A stretch of 64,000 nucleotides of DNA, taken from contig CAJUGX010000001.1 of assembly GCA_910586385.1 (NCBI GenBank), positions 266,958 through 330,957 of the forward strand. Reading direction: 5' to 3'. The notes under the pieces are model-generated. The model worked only from the letters and a program-made list of their open reading frames with translations. It ran no database searches and was not told the DNA's origin. Below, one piece after another: positions 32,101 to 34,946 of the stretch (its first letter is position 1; every line of letters starts with the position of its first letter). A program made the position numbers and the translations under genes. Source of the stretch: an uncultured Christensenella sp. (lineage in GTDB: Bacteria; Bacillota; Clostridia; Christensenellales; UBA1242).

Positions 32101-32957
32101 ACGGCGAACCTCTCATCGTTGAAGAAGTTGACGGTGTAACTGAAGCAGAAATCAACTTTGATGCGTTGAAGAGAGATTTCGATGGCTATGATTATGACCG
32201 ATATACTTGCAACAATAATGACGGAATTATCTTTGGTGATGGCACAACAGTTGTAAGACTCTATTACTTGCTCAAACTTGTTGAGTTTGAAGTGTCTGCT
32301 GGCGAGGGTGTGCTTACATTTGAGGTTGAGGCGGCAAACAACGAATCTCCACTTGACCTTTTGGACATCAACCCAGACACAGGAGCATTGAGATACAGAA
32401 CAAAACATACAGCAAAGATAAGTTTGACTGTGACCATCGAAAAGGGAGTAGAATTCCAAGGGTGGCTGAGAAACGGAAGACTTGTACAAGGTTCTTCAAA
32501 CAAGCCAACCAATTGTGTTATTGATATCTATCATGACACGAAGACCGTTGTCAGCAGTGTTGTTCCAAAACAAATCGTCATCATTTACGATTCAAACAAT
32601 GGCACTGGCAAGACATGGGGACCATTTATCGTAAGCTATGGTGATGAGGGATACACCATCGACAAATACAAAGGAAAGCCAACTGGCAAGAATAAATTCT
32701 TGGGTTGGTCAACCAGCAAGAATGGAGATGTCCTTTACTTCGCTGGTGACGAAGTTGCCATTGACGATGCATTCTTGGAAGGCACAAACGGTTCTACAAT
32801 CACTCTCTATGCGGTTTGGAGAACGAAAGGTGTTTCTAAAAACTGGTGGATTTGGCTTCTTGTTGCACTCTTGATTTTGCTTTTGATCATTCTTGTGATT
32901 GTTTGGATACTCTATAAGAGAAGAAGACGCAGAGCAAAAATGATGGCAAAACAATAA
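5190..32957 (+). CDS. Giant InlB-repeat (Flg_new) surface protein, about 9,255 residues
   Basis: This is one unbroken frame of 27.8 kb, encoding about 1 MDa. The ATG at 5190 follows AAAAGGAG; it opens with a signal peptide (MDRLKNKF, then a hydrophobic core). Residues about 40-350 look like a right-handed beta-helix (NSGVTLNI, GSGATLNVTL). From about residue 380, some 55 Listeria-Bacteroides (InlB B-type) repeats follow, typically YTITYNANGG ... GYTFAGW ... VTLYAQW. From about residue 3440, MucBP-like modules (VYYYQQ ... ISYYYAR) and divergent BACT_REP modules (GYSFSGW) are interleaved. Residues about 9215-9243 form a membrane helix followed by RRRRR, a stop-transfer anchor. No LPXTG motif is present. 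Known InlB repeats act in protein contact and adhesion, so a long adhesive surface fibre is inferred. It is transcribed alone between its own promoter and terminator. Confidence 0.9.
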   Translation: MDRLKNKFLLFLMLGMFMLTAGLGVSKFSAVSITPTSAIEKITEDDDERDQGISSQAVTYEPIVDKDCSKDTIDKPSGAISQDTIYTYIDCNFGTAQYSYNPTVTINSGVTLNIIFDGCYFSQPSNVINLSSVTVGSGATLNVTLQDCETSSGTSFFTTANNAGGKANYYFNNCVLRNAGSVGISSSSTAGENNLIMTDVLIIPTSSTSGSFVSGSLNYNFKNVHVRTGFFPTGTQGCAFYDFQGQDYYGILPPEYQDIRAFTSNKSNFWTTSWDFENKWVYYLTSSTSAGVYPMTRTRAKAAGWTRDSIYVAVYANDGSMTGADAREKLYFPTPVDGKVTLSGSHFSRPGYTNKWAYSPDGEGADSLTFTKNGAAYAIWSPQQYTITYNANGGNVSYNGNPVSGNFATKSYDIEEEFDLLGTTEVKRVGYTLKSWQPATAAGSSHNWEGKNAGESVSGMWGNVTLNAYWEANTYQITLDANKGELIGTGGDGVAPNPIYQKYDNGWYSKNESGEYLSLSKLTTVPTRDGYEFLGFYTTQKDGGDRVTDNLGNIVCSTSLYVEDGTAYARWKGIDVTIALDANGGTLGSTQAVTVEFDTNILTPSTIAHPTKTGYSFAGWSKTQDGTDTVISNISALVNGTSYVVDGKWVSLDNVTVYAMWTVNSYDLTIEGNGGWFDGDSTVTSKVENIPYLSTYTLPTPTKTGYHLIGWDVTEGASAGTSVSGGVVTMGYVNSTVVAQWAPDVYSVTLDPTLYSNESDSKDPSAGENGATQNIFLKYATSWHKLSSASDDSVISTIVAPTKEGYTFAGYYKQKTGGDQIIDGDGNILSGKTTIFSGENGSTFILYAHWTVKTYDFTIKYEKSSSKSPAPKIMLSGSVGTITFDSAVDILQVGEELTRQVEFGSTISITITIETIDGRTFLIQKNGEPLITDEDRVSISGTMGVNSQSFDIYVTEIFTLTFNGNGAESGVPEAHTFLYGKSVDLAGLSTPAREHFTFAGWNTEINGSGNDYLTTGENNIYGVNENQTLYAQWTGVEYTITLDSSNGSYEVSSEISSIIEKYEDGYYRTSGGEKITGGLKPVSTGYVFAGYYLKNADGTFGEQVVDADGKITGRAVGATIFTEDTTIYAKWEPGQFKVGFNTSGRGSFTVGGGTTKTLDATFNAPISFNLYLEVTEVEGYELLGWYTATTGGDKILNADGSSAGASAYIDASGNWIYAVGEGENLEFFAQWQIKTYEFVINYKGFGGDISTALNISTVGGGTVSDPSITFNGGSGKATISANYNPSAEITITVESAASANYFVAGSVISGIGSLGNKLSIQWTPSSSSSQDIYVLQKYTITYDLNGGNGTAPEGTAKAYGLAAVVTDGKPVRTGYVFANWNDAQDGSGTIYDFEDDTKKLYTADADITLYAQWTANTYTVVYNSNKPDKASAEIEGSTSNSTHTYGISKNLNTNGYALAGWTFVRWNTQADGRGDDYADGAEVSNLTTTPNGEVVLFAVWQANRYTIVYDKNKPETASAAEGVTGTMNASTHTYDEESTLSKNAYTLTGWRFVGWKDAEGEAYDDEQAINNLTTENGASVTLYAQWEAEQVLVTFDPNADGATVTPETKVYDYDELYGQLPEAERYGYNFDGWFRGSDAADTNKVTETSPVVGVKNADGDYEVTLYAHWTAKVSTIAFDGNGGSAVNSIYAKYGEHRLYSTYINGQVSGEVSELAITASREGYDFDGWTMTQNGADLVLTKEAVLRAGNDYVALIDDIAVWNHEGDVTLYAKWIIHELSITANLHDGNGFSFAETTEAGWVIQASGSTATKKVNYGAEYGALPVVYRNGYKHIGWSKSFGSTTVDITPSTIMGNLDQVIYPVWEAEVYTVRYLDSDETTEIADLSPTSYQVTTVNALPTTTKSGYVFQGWKPFVSIGSWDSETIYTTADTFVGKYGNIVLVAQWAPEVYAVTLAHNGGSFSGTTANFSFYYKYQQADGYFTSSDCLTAYEATGLKPTRVGYDFQGYFDGNTCYIDIDGNITTDFYEFLNGKTVTARWQAKTYHVTLNPNTGVVSEDTTEYVTATYDSNDLSPQTIVVPTKTGYTFAGWTKTLDGNDFVISTTADLVGSTSYVASVNGNVVWRNDGDVTLYAKWTATQTTILLNSNGATTAGTASVVATYDSGKLSNDISNPQRTGYEFVGWTVQNAINPIIDTNGKLVSDMTGYTSATGEWIFDNQANNTSTVTLYAKWVAKRYKISFMNGDQGVLTSSGDTVYAEYDSNYLYKAETGEEKANPPKISVEGYTFGGWYTENQTFENQIIDENGILCTGTVTGYITNGMWKSDAEQTLYAKFDASVYTITYDGNGGTWKTVGGEAVSTTSNYTIVETFNLYGYDQISREGYTLSWRVTAYSGDAHSTWVNATDTFAPSQQLGAGLYGNVTMRAEWTPKTTAITLVLNNAGGDGQVANSATATYGEVVDDITGDTSARPEGIATVAWKKGYTFQGYYTAEVDGIRVFDETGKIIANAINYTDANKKWIYVADASLNESSDLLNLYAQFTANVYSFSLEVGIGVDYILISGACDENGIALTSNYKVSQTCSIYARYGASVTLQAYAKEGYAIKNFTMGLTEATASVGEIKTSGDLSFAEYNFVFKDGDSINVANNASKLPATYIKANTDPAKAKYEIYYKLQNSASGYANEMLVNGTFEALSGTSISEADVVKNVSEALTIGYTYVGNDFTTTSKPNAGNGGERDDALSFVVQGDGSLKIYLYYDAVPYTITYDTTGGTIGAGAKTTYYFYEQFTLPGLAGEGNKITCTMEKAGFKFAGWKVSEDAGNWSTSEIFNADNSAPSNKYGNVTLVAQWTDNAYNLEFVDVFNDFEVRVLGSDGSLKEVVTITKTNNIIKDVLFTDIVTTSTRALTQNVNGDAISPVANATNPTRGGYLWGKNANENGDYEIFNLQLTYENGFRFDGASWSAGTATGSTRAFAFSGLEATAGATAKITLLWRARTYTVTLDPNGTGATVSPETVVVTFGEGYGELPEATRPGYTFDGWYKEASFANKVEASTKVSTPDDHMLFAKWKENQYTILLNGNGGTVSDANDFTNLTGQRGADNTWRLSATYSKEGTFSATLNRTGFTFVGWTLSDGTSTTGITAQGAITGNNGQFTVTGTKVLNLTTEPNANVYLYAKWEADYVVITLNPNGGNVNPTTLYAKYGAKYSEVATSKGSVGLGDIPVATRNGYAFAGWYDAAENGTRVTREDNVSGTYDLESLTYKTTLYAHWTANKYKITLDKQGGQNGMDAFWYYFETEKYYSDEAAFSQLAGGIITLPSRAGYTFGGYYAATNGAGVQYVDESGKIVNNLYSRIYSDTTIFAKWTANSYMLTYDVTGGDGLTAISKVYGSAFTASELPTPTKRGFDFVGWYGDEALSKSVSVGTTFDVGHATFVDADTAETVAYIYAKWTPSPNTPYTVYYYQQKLGNFDEELTTANCVLVDTVNGKGVTGAEVTPTVTAYTGFVSPEAITKEITADGSMTISYYYARLTKTLTLHKGTGIDEVSASGIGVNGNQVQYGATVTLSAKASAGYSFSGWSVLNNVVTISNNSYLHNVVVDVEITANATPGLTDYTIEIYQMNTSGEYEDTATKSVVRSATTDATVRVDASTYRDTGFTFDDENTGNILQNSINGNGNTVFKIYYSRNKYKFDLNGRFGGIATDDINPNTVKVGVNGTTSGAVTSFSQDVYFGSTIVISDLSLDAAYKYAGYLLTDGQLQSVETFADITFVMIAKDMTIRLYFEGRQYAITYDVENGNNAASNPISYTANPKAQTFALEDAQRDGYKFDGWTVAWTDENHSGTLPTIDGTALEFAADTYGNITVTARWVAIEYTITYVLDGGTIASGKIETYTIESVDVLPAATKDGFSFKNWKATEVSGNWQVGSVINAGGALTGKFGNVTLTATWQTDAVEVTLDPNVGTGSTAVTINPANGKVYIAYKDTNFYEGWTGATLPNATTGDIVKPTASRNGYIFGGWYTLAEGGVQVLTSAGVLNANVATLTDANGNWISTSGVTLFAHWTKVSNIEVTFDLNIADMTDEVASVNPATKTVVFDEAYGTLATATRVGYTFEGWYKDTELKVKIDETSFVSDHENHNLYAKWKVNEYTLTIDTNSGSYDGNEGEIEIKGNFKSSINLLIPERSGYGFDGWTLTGVGSLEETTGEDGQTIYVFTYGAGDATLKANWTSRTYVLTLSQEGEDVTEGTKSVSVVYGSNLISPAIKNPTRTGYVFEGWVNEDGDIIITALGKFADTDVADFIAGGKWIGFEGTTLFAKWKQNNYTITYVAGDAELYGNATGSTENTSATYDEDVVLRANGFSLKGYTFAGWKDASGNIYDEDAKLSKPNFTSEVNGTYVLTATWTANKHTILVTGANSATDTIEVVFGRDYADELQTLVSNVEKYQKIGYDLTGFAEANNLFVIDANGKLIAGVSTAGGVTITDGTTWAYDEDISLVAQYSAKEYTLNFNIENTKPENSEPEINFASKKVYYDQVLGTGNWQSARADGYYFNGWVLEDNVRPISLEEFEKNGGAISQITDENKAEYVFTRGEGEHKVEYIYVQTTFDVDAGIAVPNYATLLKIADVHFVDVDTMLDKDAYFWTALNSSEQKQFTVYATWIGRTDIEHKIFFLQEEIDQTVSADDFFDATEIEGDVYHKDLDEGKLVNYKGKIYKVAQVVTRNDALIADSVENYIKNKYGFDGFSFVGYEYQGDTIQPAVDGKRTNIYGFYTRQSFTLTLATSKGVTSVSANGKGVTAVAGQENTYTVAFGATVTLAATLKVGYAFDEWAAVAGFADVETTNISEVGTTRIDSFKMPALAVSLRATASAKTNIQYTIEYYRQNIAGDDFVLADTDTREDGETDTELDLSDIRDDLAGFTYSHYFVSSSAITEETKWGSLNVEGDGSLVVKIYYTRNSYTLTINYLYAGTSDSIRSSVVETLKFEEDYSHDSPIITGFEIADDDKVISGQMTSSDLTINVFYTAIEYTITYNTDGGTISGTDHTTTFTIEDQIKFATVTKQGWSFLGWKVTSGFEDAAAGNWTETTFTEKTLDSGMWGDVTLTAQWEARGDIAYKINIYLMNVYGNYEGVTPIEISRTDGITEQKLDISNDVAAVLEVNNVEYAYDGFVVDTDESTLSNVVVAANGSTEFDVYFSRNTYTLEIEKQYGISSVKVAINGGAETEYTTALEVYYKAKIKIVVEMAEGSSWQGYDVSGTTPIGLSVTNADENLSQEVEMGLGDAKLVAKASTNTYDLTIDANGGRYQDEETLIVKQMYHSTYVFDTPIREGYTFTGWTLGEGAKGSIAESTDTNGQKIYTYTYGAGDDTVTANWDVNRYGLILNFNDANFAKGSTKANVEKIKTNENASLEIVDGKLTLYVDYGNNYSKLYTTEKGADFVSFAAFDLPLGQTNVERDGYTLTGWTSASENGTKVTVNDVCGSVVDREIFAQWQANTYTLTISKPLDKLDVGVENATATGENTYEVVFDETISLSASVTSGYHFVSYSVAGVVLSDEEDYDYAYKTAQDVEIVATVVANTYTIVYDANTGVGAVEDTEATFDKPTKLSSGAGFEKVGYTLAGWLFEKTGTTYSLGDTISDNLTDVNGGRVVLKAVWEANVYKVKFDTNGGSAVADMNATYDVAEEIAGTTTKQGWDFVGWSTMSGQTLVGVETIEAEGITDVTEYLLENGKGAGIYLYGETFYAFNLKSKTDDTITLYAIWKEGKASYTREYYLENFDGTYTLDTETTEFGSDFETYSETVDSKTNEDATIDTSVEFAGFTLDLSVQGTLTGAKVLADGSLALKLFYRRNVYAVDFKLPELGVTSATATSAEGAGANANTFKYNASVTINVAVTKGYQFDEIVFGEDHITSTTYTFNITGDSEFEVKVSPLKFDYYVRFEFESLDGSKFEQRDVEDIKLNDFVDTVITYDMIASAIADAEEDIKGFTYKEFDQGKKVLAVVDAGDEAQIVVVRYSRNSYNLTLKLVTGVERLTATADGFMVIQDTENVVEGQTTYIVRYEAEVALTLVVEAGYAFRDWSSEIVVGDPAEEGNTHTGFKVSSMPAEDTIIFTGITTLEVPFTVVYNVQNMAGDGYIEHSREIKKAYTRTEISDVEELGLKDIEGFTYSTFTPGVIVAGDGSSVLDVYYIRNTINVKIALGEGVSKVTVNVNETGYTFSQEFVEAGEFTLKYGATAILSSERVSGGYTLTGFAGGVSQDATDGHYYIVGGTSDLNITATARNNTYSIIFDANGGKLPDGASLVYRQDNVTYNRTVTLLANRFERVGYIFNSWNDASDGNGKSYGNLASFNYETIGNLTLYATWIPITYNVTYSPNGGQGSMTGHTDVEYGEEITLRTNTFVRTGFTFNGWAYQDDAGNEVKIALGTTTVKNLTAKASTTVILNAQWTENEYKVFYNSNYSSVSEETDKTSAAETYLYTKVFKLKNAGNFNFAIVGYTFVGWTRDKNDTTNVLRAETEVSSLATGEAGDDTVVFYAVWQPVHYFIAFDRNTGSGDMSQIDAIYNEDVVLPANTFEKTGYEFIGWARTASGNVEFEDGDTVRNLASTTDAVATLYAKWKAIVYKISVDANGGSFVDLELTGGKYVYDYTIEDDITLVGAENLQRRGYTISGYSIRNNTAGNWADRFVGNIVFDDLQDDMLSAGLYGDVELVAVWSINSYLLTINYEYKDGAEALPTYTAYVNYQAEFAVTSQEIAGYTPDVAVVSGRMDIEPQTFTVVYSPNTYVVEFNLNDDLGTSRAELKVDGQNVTSVKVVFDDTYANAKLDGVTDPVGLVEPSRDGYKFDGWFTSTTYETQVSNGDTVKILKTTTLYAKWTAVETTFYVDFKFETLDGSDFVVDEDLQASLLGRGMADTMITEDMVKALTGGEYPTIPAYNFRNIQLVNIDAHGTARATVFYTRKYFQLTISKSFGIDNVIVTSENVLTAGQATDFYLAQLEDNLYSVRFGATIKIEARINNAGYQLDGFVATGATLAQSGVVATFDVEDSDIVVNATASAKHYSITYHGNGGQTTLAEGTYVQQDLPGEYTVVYMKDVRLTANRFARTGYTFSGWAISQANADAKIVDFVNVDTYKMTEYVANVDLYAVWEPMPYRLILEGTAGIDLSKVTIVVGGRASAYVEGMLIDFDSSVRIYHTYTSVENGTVSALAGGYDFVNFTAQGSVVESDKTYYGFTLKGETIVSLNAIARHDTKFEVRYSLQNLDGTSYSEVEDDRYIAEGETDKLVDYEYLNDVLKLVNTYEGYTYSAITDGQNPGAVAIRYHNDDKNYTVVEVRYVRLAYDLTLGTSLGVQDFYPESTGSGNMIEYNGVYKLTYGTPINLVLNMYAGYSFDEFAVSVSMTSGSVALTNDGKTSWDLTKGENGFYYGDKLVIELVKDAGVWKLAKMPAYAVTISTTSHANHYKISYNRNLDGKDTESVTDNVTFNTAYDIKYIDTFGWSKLGYTFLGWATTKANADNLIVQYSFDSKADLHFDAYETVGDTILWAVWDAADVDYKIEYYFENVDGSYSKDGSFTADLAGKADSTAYYVLLDGSDTVGYEFDETHEDGVLSGNIAADGSLVLKVFYSRLWFDFRLSFDVGFDEISINVASRSIKNLETDETNRLITARIKQGATVTISKTLLDGYTFVEYTATPTTLTLTGDSFAMPISNVSVVAKTEPVEYTLTFKTDFGGYEDASGNTQTTHDQKFVYLTENNLWKNQFERDGYTFLGWTTTSGKVEYEDGELFEYNVASDLTFTAVWEKNKDTSFKINFYLQAIDGSRTLYQTIVLSGATDDVVTDEMIEQAYALLDINREGYKYVGMRETNPTIAGNGSTVVSADYDLQEFEVSFDFTDESGVVVGVSKVQFSQETLSGNSSKVVTSGDTAKVLYTAEVSMKIEFVAGYKLKQVKIAGKDYSNTILTADENGNITFEMPAEGVEIKVSVETETYQLKFYKNFKQDATYTTQDVRYLEEDVELIGNYVEIGYALLGWATRPNGEVEYALGGTINQFTLTDDLDLYAVWKQNEYTIAFSNNEGSGTISDVTIRYDEITNLPDANGFAKTGYEFVGWSRNAEESQTIIINNQSEIAASGIYFNRATGKYVVYNLATGASDDNYIVLYAIWAPITYTVTLAYSETSTTEASLGQFTYDQSYVVQEFNTLGWVNKGYAFIGWYYYDDAGQRQVISVEANAPCSVSNLTATKDKNVKLYAIWGIGSAEFTIRISLEGLDGEYDVDYIDVEGLEIKTETLVTSEYVYNQYLSTSKDGEIEGFEYLASYQDSKNVLGDGSTIIYVRYARRYFNLTVNLTNSVSKVVISTANNTHTLNSNLSSDTRIVWSVKFGDEVTLAITESAGYRAPYIELVTDDSVQGVQINGLSFLMKGSTAVSGGKKDLAGDITMSAMAAPREDTVYNINVYKQTLDLDFENTPSYTMTGVGRTSDLINPETVRTLVSGNISFDFAGFTFGSVSLDDIVIKGDGTSAVSVYYTRNSYAVSAETTSRKGISLLFENGNFLYGQSVLIRFRLNKGYSLDKDSDIMIVDADGNLVHGLKYTVIDATTPSGIVDYTINLTVPSQAVTVRLLPQKNQNTEYTIVYMFQTLDMGDSYERLSQYQDVKKTGATEHILTEADIDLAGISAPGFVAYRTTLEDGEIEIAGDGSTVVTVYFNRLRKNVKVTFIDENGGYVAGSFTLLAQNKTAEVVSTMVWSVGYGQTITTNFNIMQGFEFKGYKINGHDQTINVTGRLMTYTIGTADDAGDEEVEITITIEAMTDIAYTLVYYVQSITNGSIGYNPVLSVVRNGTANAYLSPEFIRTNYIDGISSLNGYKEDDFKGVLFGYYAASMYGQDVDNSSIYIAGDRSTTIRFYFVLRLITISINYNDEQISSVHGEGSYAYGEEVTISAIPKIGYRFVSWEIVKGGDEENKLIVTTNEYKLIIDDNVDIRLIVESDVADTTFTVEYYFETLGQTDYGEPLIVEEVDGVTEAEINFDALKRDFDGYDYDRYTCNNNDGIIFGDGTTVVRLYYLLKLVEFEVSAGEGVLTFEVEAANNESPLDLLDINPDTGALRYRTKHTAKISLTVTIEKGVEFQGWLRNGRLVQGSSNKPTNCVIDIYHDTKTVVSSVVPKQIVIIYDSNNGTGKTWGPFIVSYGDEGYTIDKYKGKPTGKNKFLGWSTSKNGDVLYFAGDEVAIDDAFLEGTNGSTITLYAVWRTKGVSKNWWIWLLVALLILLLIILVIVWILYKRRRRRAKMMAKQ
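6340..15520 (+). repeat. Array of InlB/Flg_new-type repeats coded in tandem
   Basis: About 29 coding repeats of roughly 190-330 bases each. Each codes for a beta strand with (N/P)GG, a central GY-x-F-x-GW motif and a closing LYA-(Q/K/H)-W. The repeats are related in protein but diverged in DNA, so they are old duplications and not recent perfect copies. A few divergent modules (near 7740-8050, 8890-9200 and 12800-13440) break the regularity. Confidence 0.8.
15521..32820 (+). repeat. Mixed array: InlB repeats alternating with MucBP-like and BACT_REP modules
   Basis: The second part of the giant gene changes pattern. InlB-type repeats (GYxFxGW ... LYAxW) alternate with MucBP-like modules ending in a DGS ... 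YY-(T/S/A)-R signature (for example SMTISYYYAR, SLVVKIYYTRN, ALKLFYRRN) and with short modules of the form LTL-x-KGxGIxxVSA. The final InlB repeat ends at about 32820, directly before the membrane anchor. Confidence 0.7.
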
Positions 32958-32960
32958 AAG

Positions 32961-32995
32961 AAAAAGGATAGAGAAATCTGTCCTTTTCTTTTTAT
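32961..32995 (+). terminator. Terminator of the giant gene
   Basis: AAAAGGATAG / CTGTCCTTTT hairpin with an AGAAAT loop and a T-rich tail, starting four bases after the stop codon. Confidence 0.85.
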
Positions 32996-33057
32996 TTCAG
33001 TGTGATTTGTTTTGACTTTTGGACAAAATATTATAAAGTAGTGATAGGAGGGATTTT

Positions 33058-34188
33058 ATGAATAAAATAAATGTTGTTCAGTATGGTTGTGGAAAAATGT
33101 CAAAGTACACGATGCGCTATGTCCATGAAAAAGGGGCAAAAATTGTTGGTGCCTTTGATATCAACGAAAAGATTCTTGGCAAAGATATCGGAGAGATTAT
33201 CGAAGACGGAAAGAAGTATAAAGTGAAAGTCCAAAATGCGGCTGACTTTGAAAAGTTTTTGATGTCAAATGAAGTGGATGTTGTTATTGTGACAACAATG
33301 AGTCTTCTTTCTGATTGCGAAGACGTGCTTCTCACTTGCGCAAAATGCGGTGTGAACGCAATCACAACTTGTGAAGAGGCTTTTTTCCCACAAAACAGCA
33401 ATCCAAAATTGTTTGAGAAAATCAACGAACTCGCAATCCAAAACGAATGTACAATTTGTGGAAGCGGTTATCAAGATGTTTTCTGGGGAAACCTCATCAG
33501 TGTGATTGCTGGGGCAACTCACAAAATTACAAAAATCAAGGGGAAGAGCAGTTATAATGTTGAAGACTATGGTATTGCTCTTGCAAAGGCGCATGGTGCT
33601 GGACTTTCCGCAGAAGAATTTGAAAAAGAAATTGCCGCTGCTGACAATATCTCAGAAGCAGAGAGAAAGAAAATCATCAAGTCTGGCAAATTTGCACCAA
33701 GTTATATGTGGAATGTCAATGGCTGGCTTGCAAGCAAACTGGGACTCACTGTGATTCACCAAACTCAAAAATGTGTTCCACAAATTGCAAAGAAGGCAAT
33801 CAAGAGCACAACTCTTGGCATGACTATTCCAAAAGGTGCTTGCACCGGAATGAGTGCTGTTGTGACAACACAAACAAAAGAGGGGATTGTTATCGAATCT
33901 GAGTGTATCGGAAAGGTCTATGATTCAACAGAGTTTGACTGCAATGACTGGACTGTTGAAGGCGAACCAAACACAAGAGTGGTTGTTGAAAGACCAGCAA
34001 CTGTTGAGCTTACTTGTGCCAGCGTTGTAAACAGAATCCCAGATGTTTTGATGGCCCCTGCTGGATATTTCACAACAGAATATATGCCAGAAAACTTCTA
34101 CAAAACTCAAAGTTTGGACAAGTATGTCCTTGAATATGTGGACGACTGCTGCGGCGGAGATGACTGCTGTTGCCATCATCATGAATAG
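33058..34188 (+). CDS. 2,4-diaminopentanoate dehydrogenase-like NAD(P)H amine dehydrogenase with Cys/His tail
   Basis: A Rossmann oxidoreductase of the dihydrodipicolinate-reductase-like group. The nearest family I recognise is 2,4-diaminopentanoate dehydrogenase (Ord) of anaerobic ornithine fermentation. The N-terminal VVQYGCGKMSKYTMRYV gives the nucleotide-binding turn and TTCEEAFFPQ follows near residue 100. At 376 residues it is slightly longer than family members I know. The extra length is a tail, DDCCGGDDCCCHHHE, with five Cys and three His, which looks metal binding. The ATG at 33058 has GGAGGG upstream and a promoter near 33013-33040. No other ornithine-pathway genes are visible here, so the substrate is not proven. 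Confidence 0.75.
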   Translation: MNKINVVQYGCGKMSKYTMRYVHEKGAKIVGAFDINEKILGKDIGEIIEDGKKYKVKVQNAADFEKFLMSNEVDVVIVTTMSLLSDCEDVLLTCAKCGVNAITTCEEAFFPQNSNPKLFEKINELAIQNECTICGSGYQDVFWGNLISVIAGATHKITKIKGKSSYNVEDYGIALAKAHGAGLSAEEFEKEIAAADNISEAERKKIIKSGKFAPSYMWNVNGWLASKLGLTVIHQTQKCVPQIAKKAIKSTTLGMTIPKGACTGMSAVVTTQTKEGIVIESECIGKVYDSTEFDCNDWTVEGEPNTRVVVERPATVELTCASVVNRIPDVLMAPAGYFTTEYMPENFYKTQSLDKYVLEYVDDCCGGDDCCCHHHE

Positions 34189-34210
34189 AATTTCGATATA
34201 AAAAATAAAA

Positions 34211-34245
34211 ATTGTTCGGAAAGTCATGTCCGAACAATTTTGTTG
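34211..34245 (+). terminator. Terminator between the dehydrogenase and tmk
   Basis: A perfect 10-base inverted repeat (ATTGTTCGGA / TCCGAACAAT) with a TTTTG tail lies 22 bases after the dehydrogenase stop and ends shortly before the tmk ribosome binding site. It is probably only partly effective, or tmk has its own start point. Confidence 0.7.
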
Positions 34246-34259
34246 CAAAGGAGAAAAGT

Positions 34260-34904
34260 ATGAAAAAAGGAATGTTGATTTCATTTGAAGGTGGTGAGGC
34301 GGCTGGAAAGACGACTCAAATCAAAAGGCTTCTCAGGTATTTGAAGAAAGAAGGTTTTGATGTTGTTGGGACAAAAGAGCCAGGCGGAACTTTGGTTGGG
34401 GAGGCAATCAGAAACATCTTGCTTCACACAAACTTTGAGATTTCATCAAGAGCAGAAGCTCTGCTTTTCAATGCCAGCAGATGTCAACTCGTTGCTGATG
34501 TTGTAAGGCCTTCTCTCAAAAAAGGGAAGATTGTCGTCATGGACAGATATTATGACTCTACTTATGCCTATGAGGGATTTGGTGGCGAGCTTAAACAAGA
34601 AGACCTCAGACCAATCATTGATTTTGCAATTGATGGGGCTGTCCCAGATGTGACATTTTTGCTGGATATAAGTTTTGATGCCGCAATGAAGAGAAAAGCT
34701 GCTGATGAAAAACTTAAAAATTTGGATAGATTTGAAAACAAGGCAAAGGCTTATCATGAAAAAGTTCGAAAAGGCTTTCTTACACTTGCAAAACAAAACC
34801 CAGAGAGATTTGTTGTAATCGACGCGTCAAAAACTGAAGATGAAGTTTCGGAAGTTATCAAAAAAGAAGTTGAAAAGAGATACAAACTTCTCCAAGGGAA
34901 ATAA
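34260..34904 (+). CDS. tmk: Thymidylate kinase
   Basis: It phosphorylates dTMP to dTDP. The 214-residue protein has the P-loop FEGGEAAGKTT at residues 9-19, the substrate-binding DRYYDSTYAYEG segment near residue 95 and a Lys/Arg-rich LID (MKRKAADEKLKNLDRFE) near residue 145. The ATG at 34260 follows AAAGGAG; an upstream in-frame ATG at 34212 lies inside the preceding terminator hairpin and is rejected. Confidence 0.95.
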   Translation: MKKGMLISFEGGEAAGKTTQIKRLLRYLKKEGFDVVGTKEPGGTLVGEAIRNILLHTNFEISSRAEALLFNASRCQLVADVVRPSLKKGKIVVMDRYYDSTYAYEGFGGELKQEDLRPIIDFAIDGAVPDVTFLLDISFDAAMKRKAADEKLKNLDRFENKAKAYHEKVRKGFLTLAKQNPERFVVIDASKTEDEVSEVIKKEVEKRYKLLQGK

Positions 34905-34909
34905 AAAAG

Positions 34910-34940
34910 AAAAACACGCATCATTGTGTGTTTTTTTGTT
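34910..34940. terminator. Bidirectional terminator between tmk and the convergent Lys-rich gene
   Basis: AAAAACACGCA / TGTGTGTTTTT hairpin flanked by A and T runs, placed between two convergent genes and usable on both strands. Confidence 0.8.
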
Positions 34941-34946
34941 GAAAAA

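Noticed and set aside
22881..32489. Many antisense and out-of-frame open frames inside the giant gene
   Set aside because: They mirror the repeat structure of the real frame, lack ribosome binding sites and give Cys/Ser/Ile-rich nonsense products.
6340..32820. CRISPR-like or tandem DNA repeat array
   Set aside because: The periodicity is of protein modules of unequal length with diverged DNA; no constant repeat with spacers occurs anywhere in the window.
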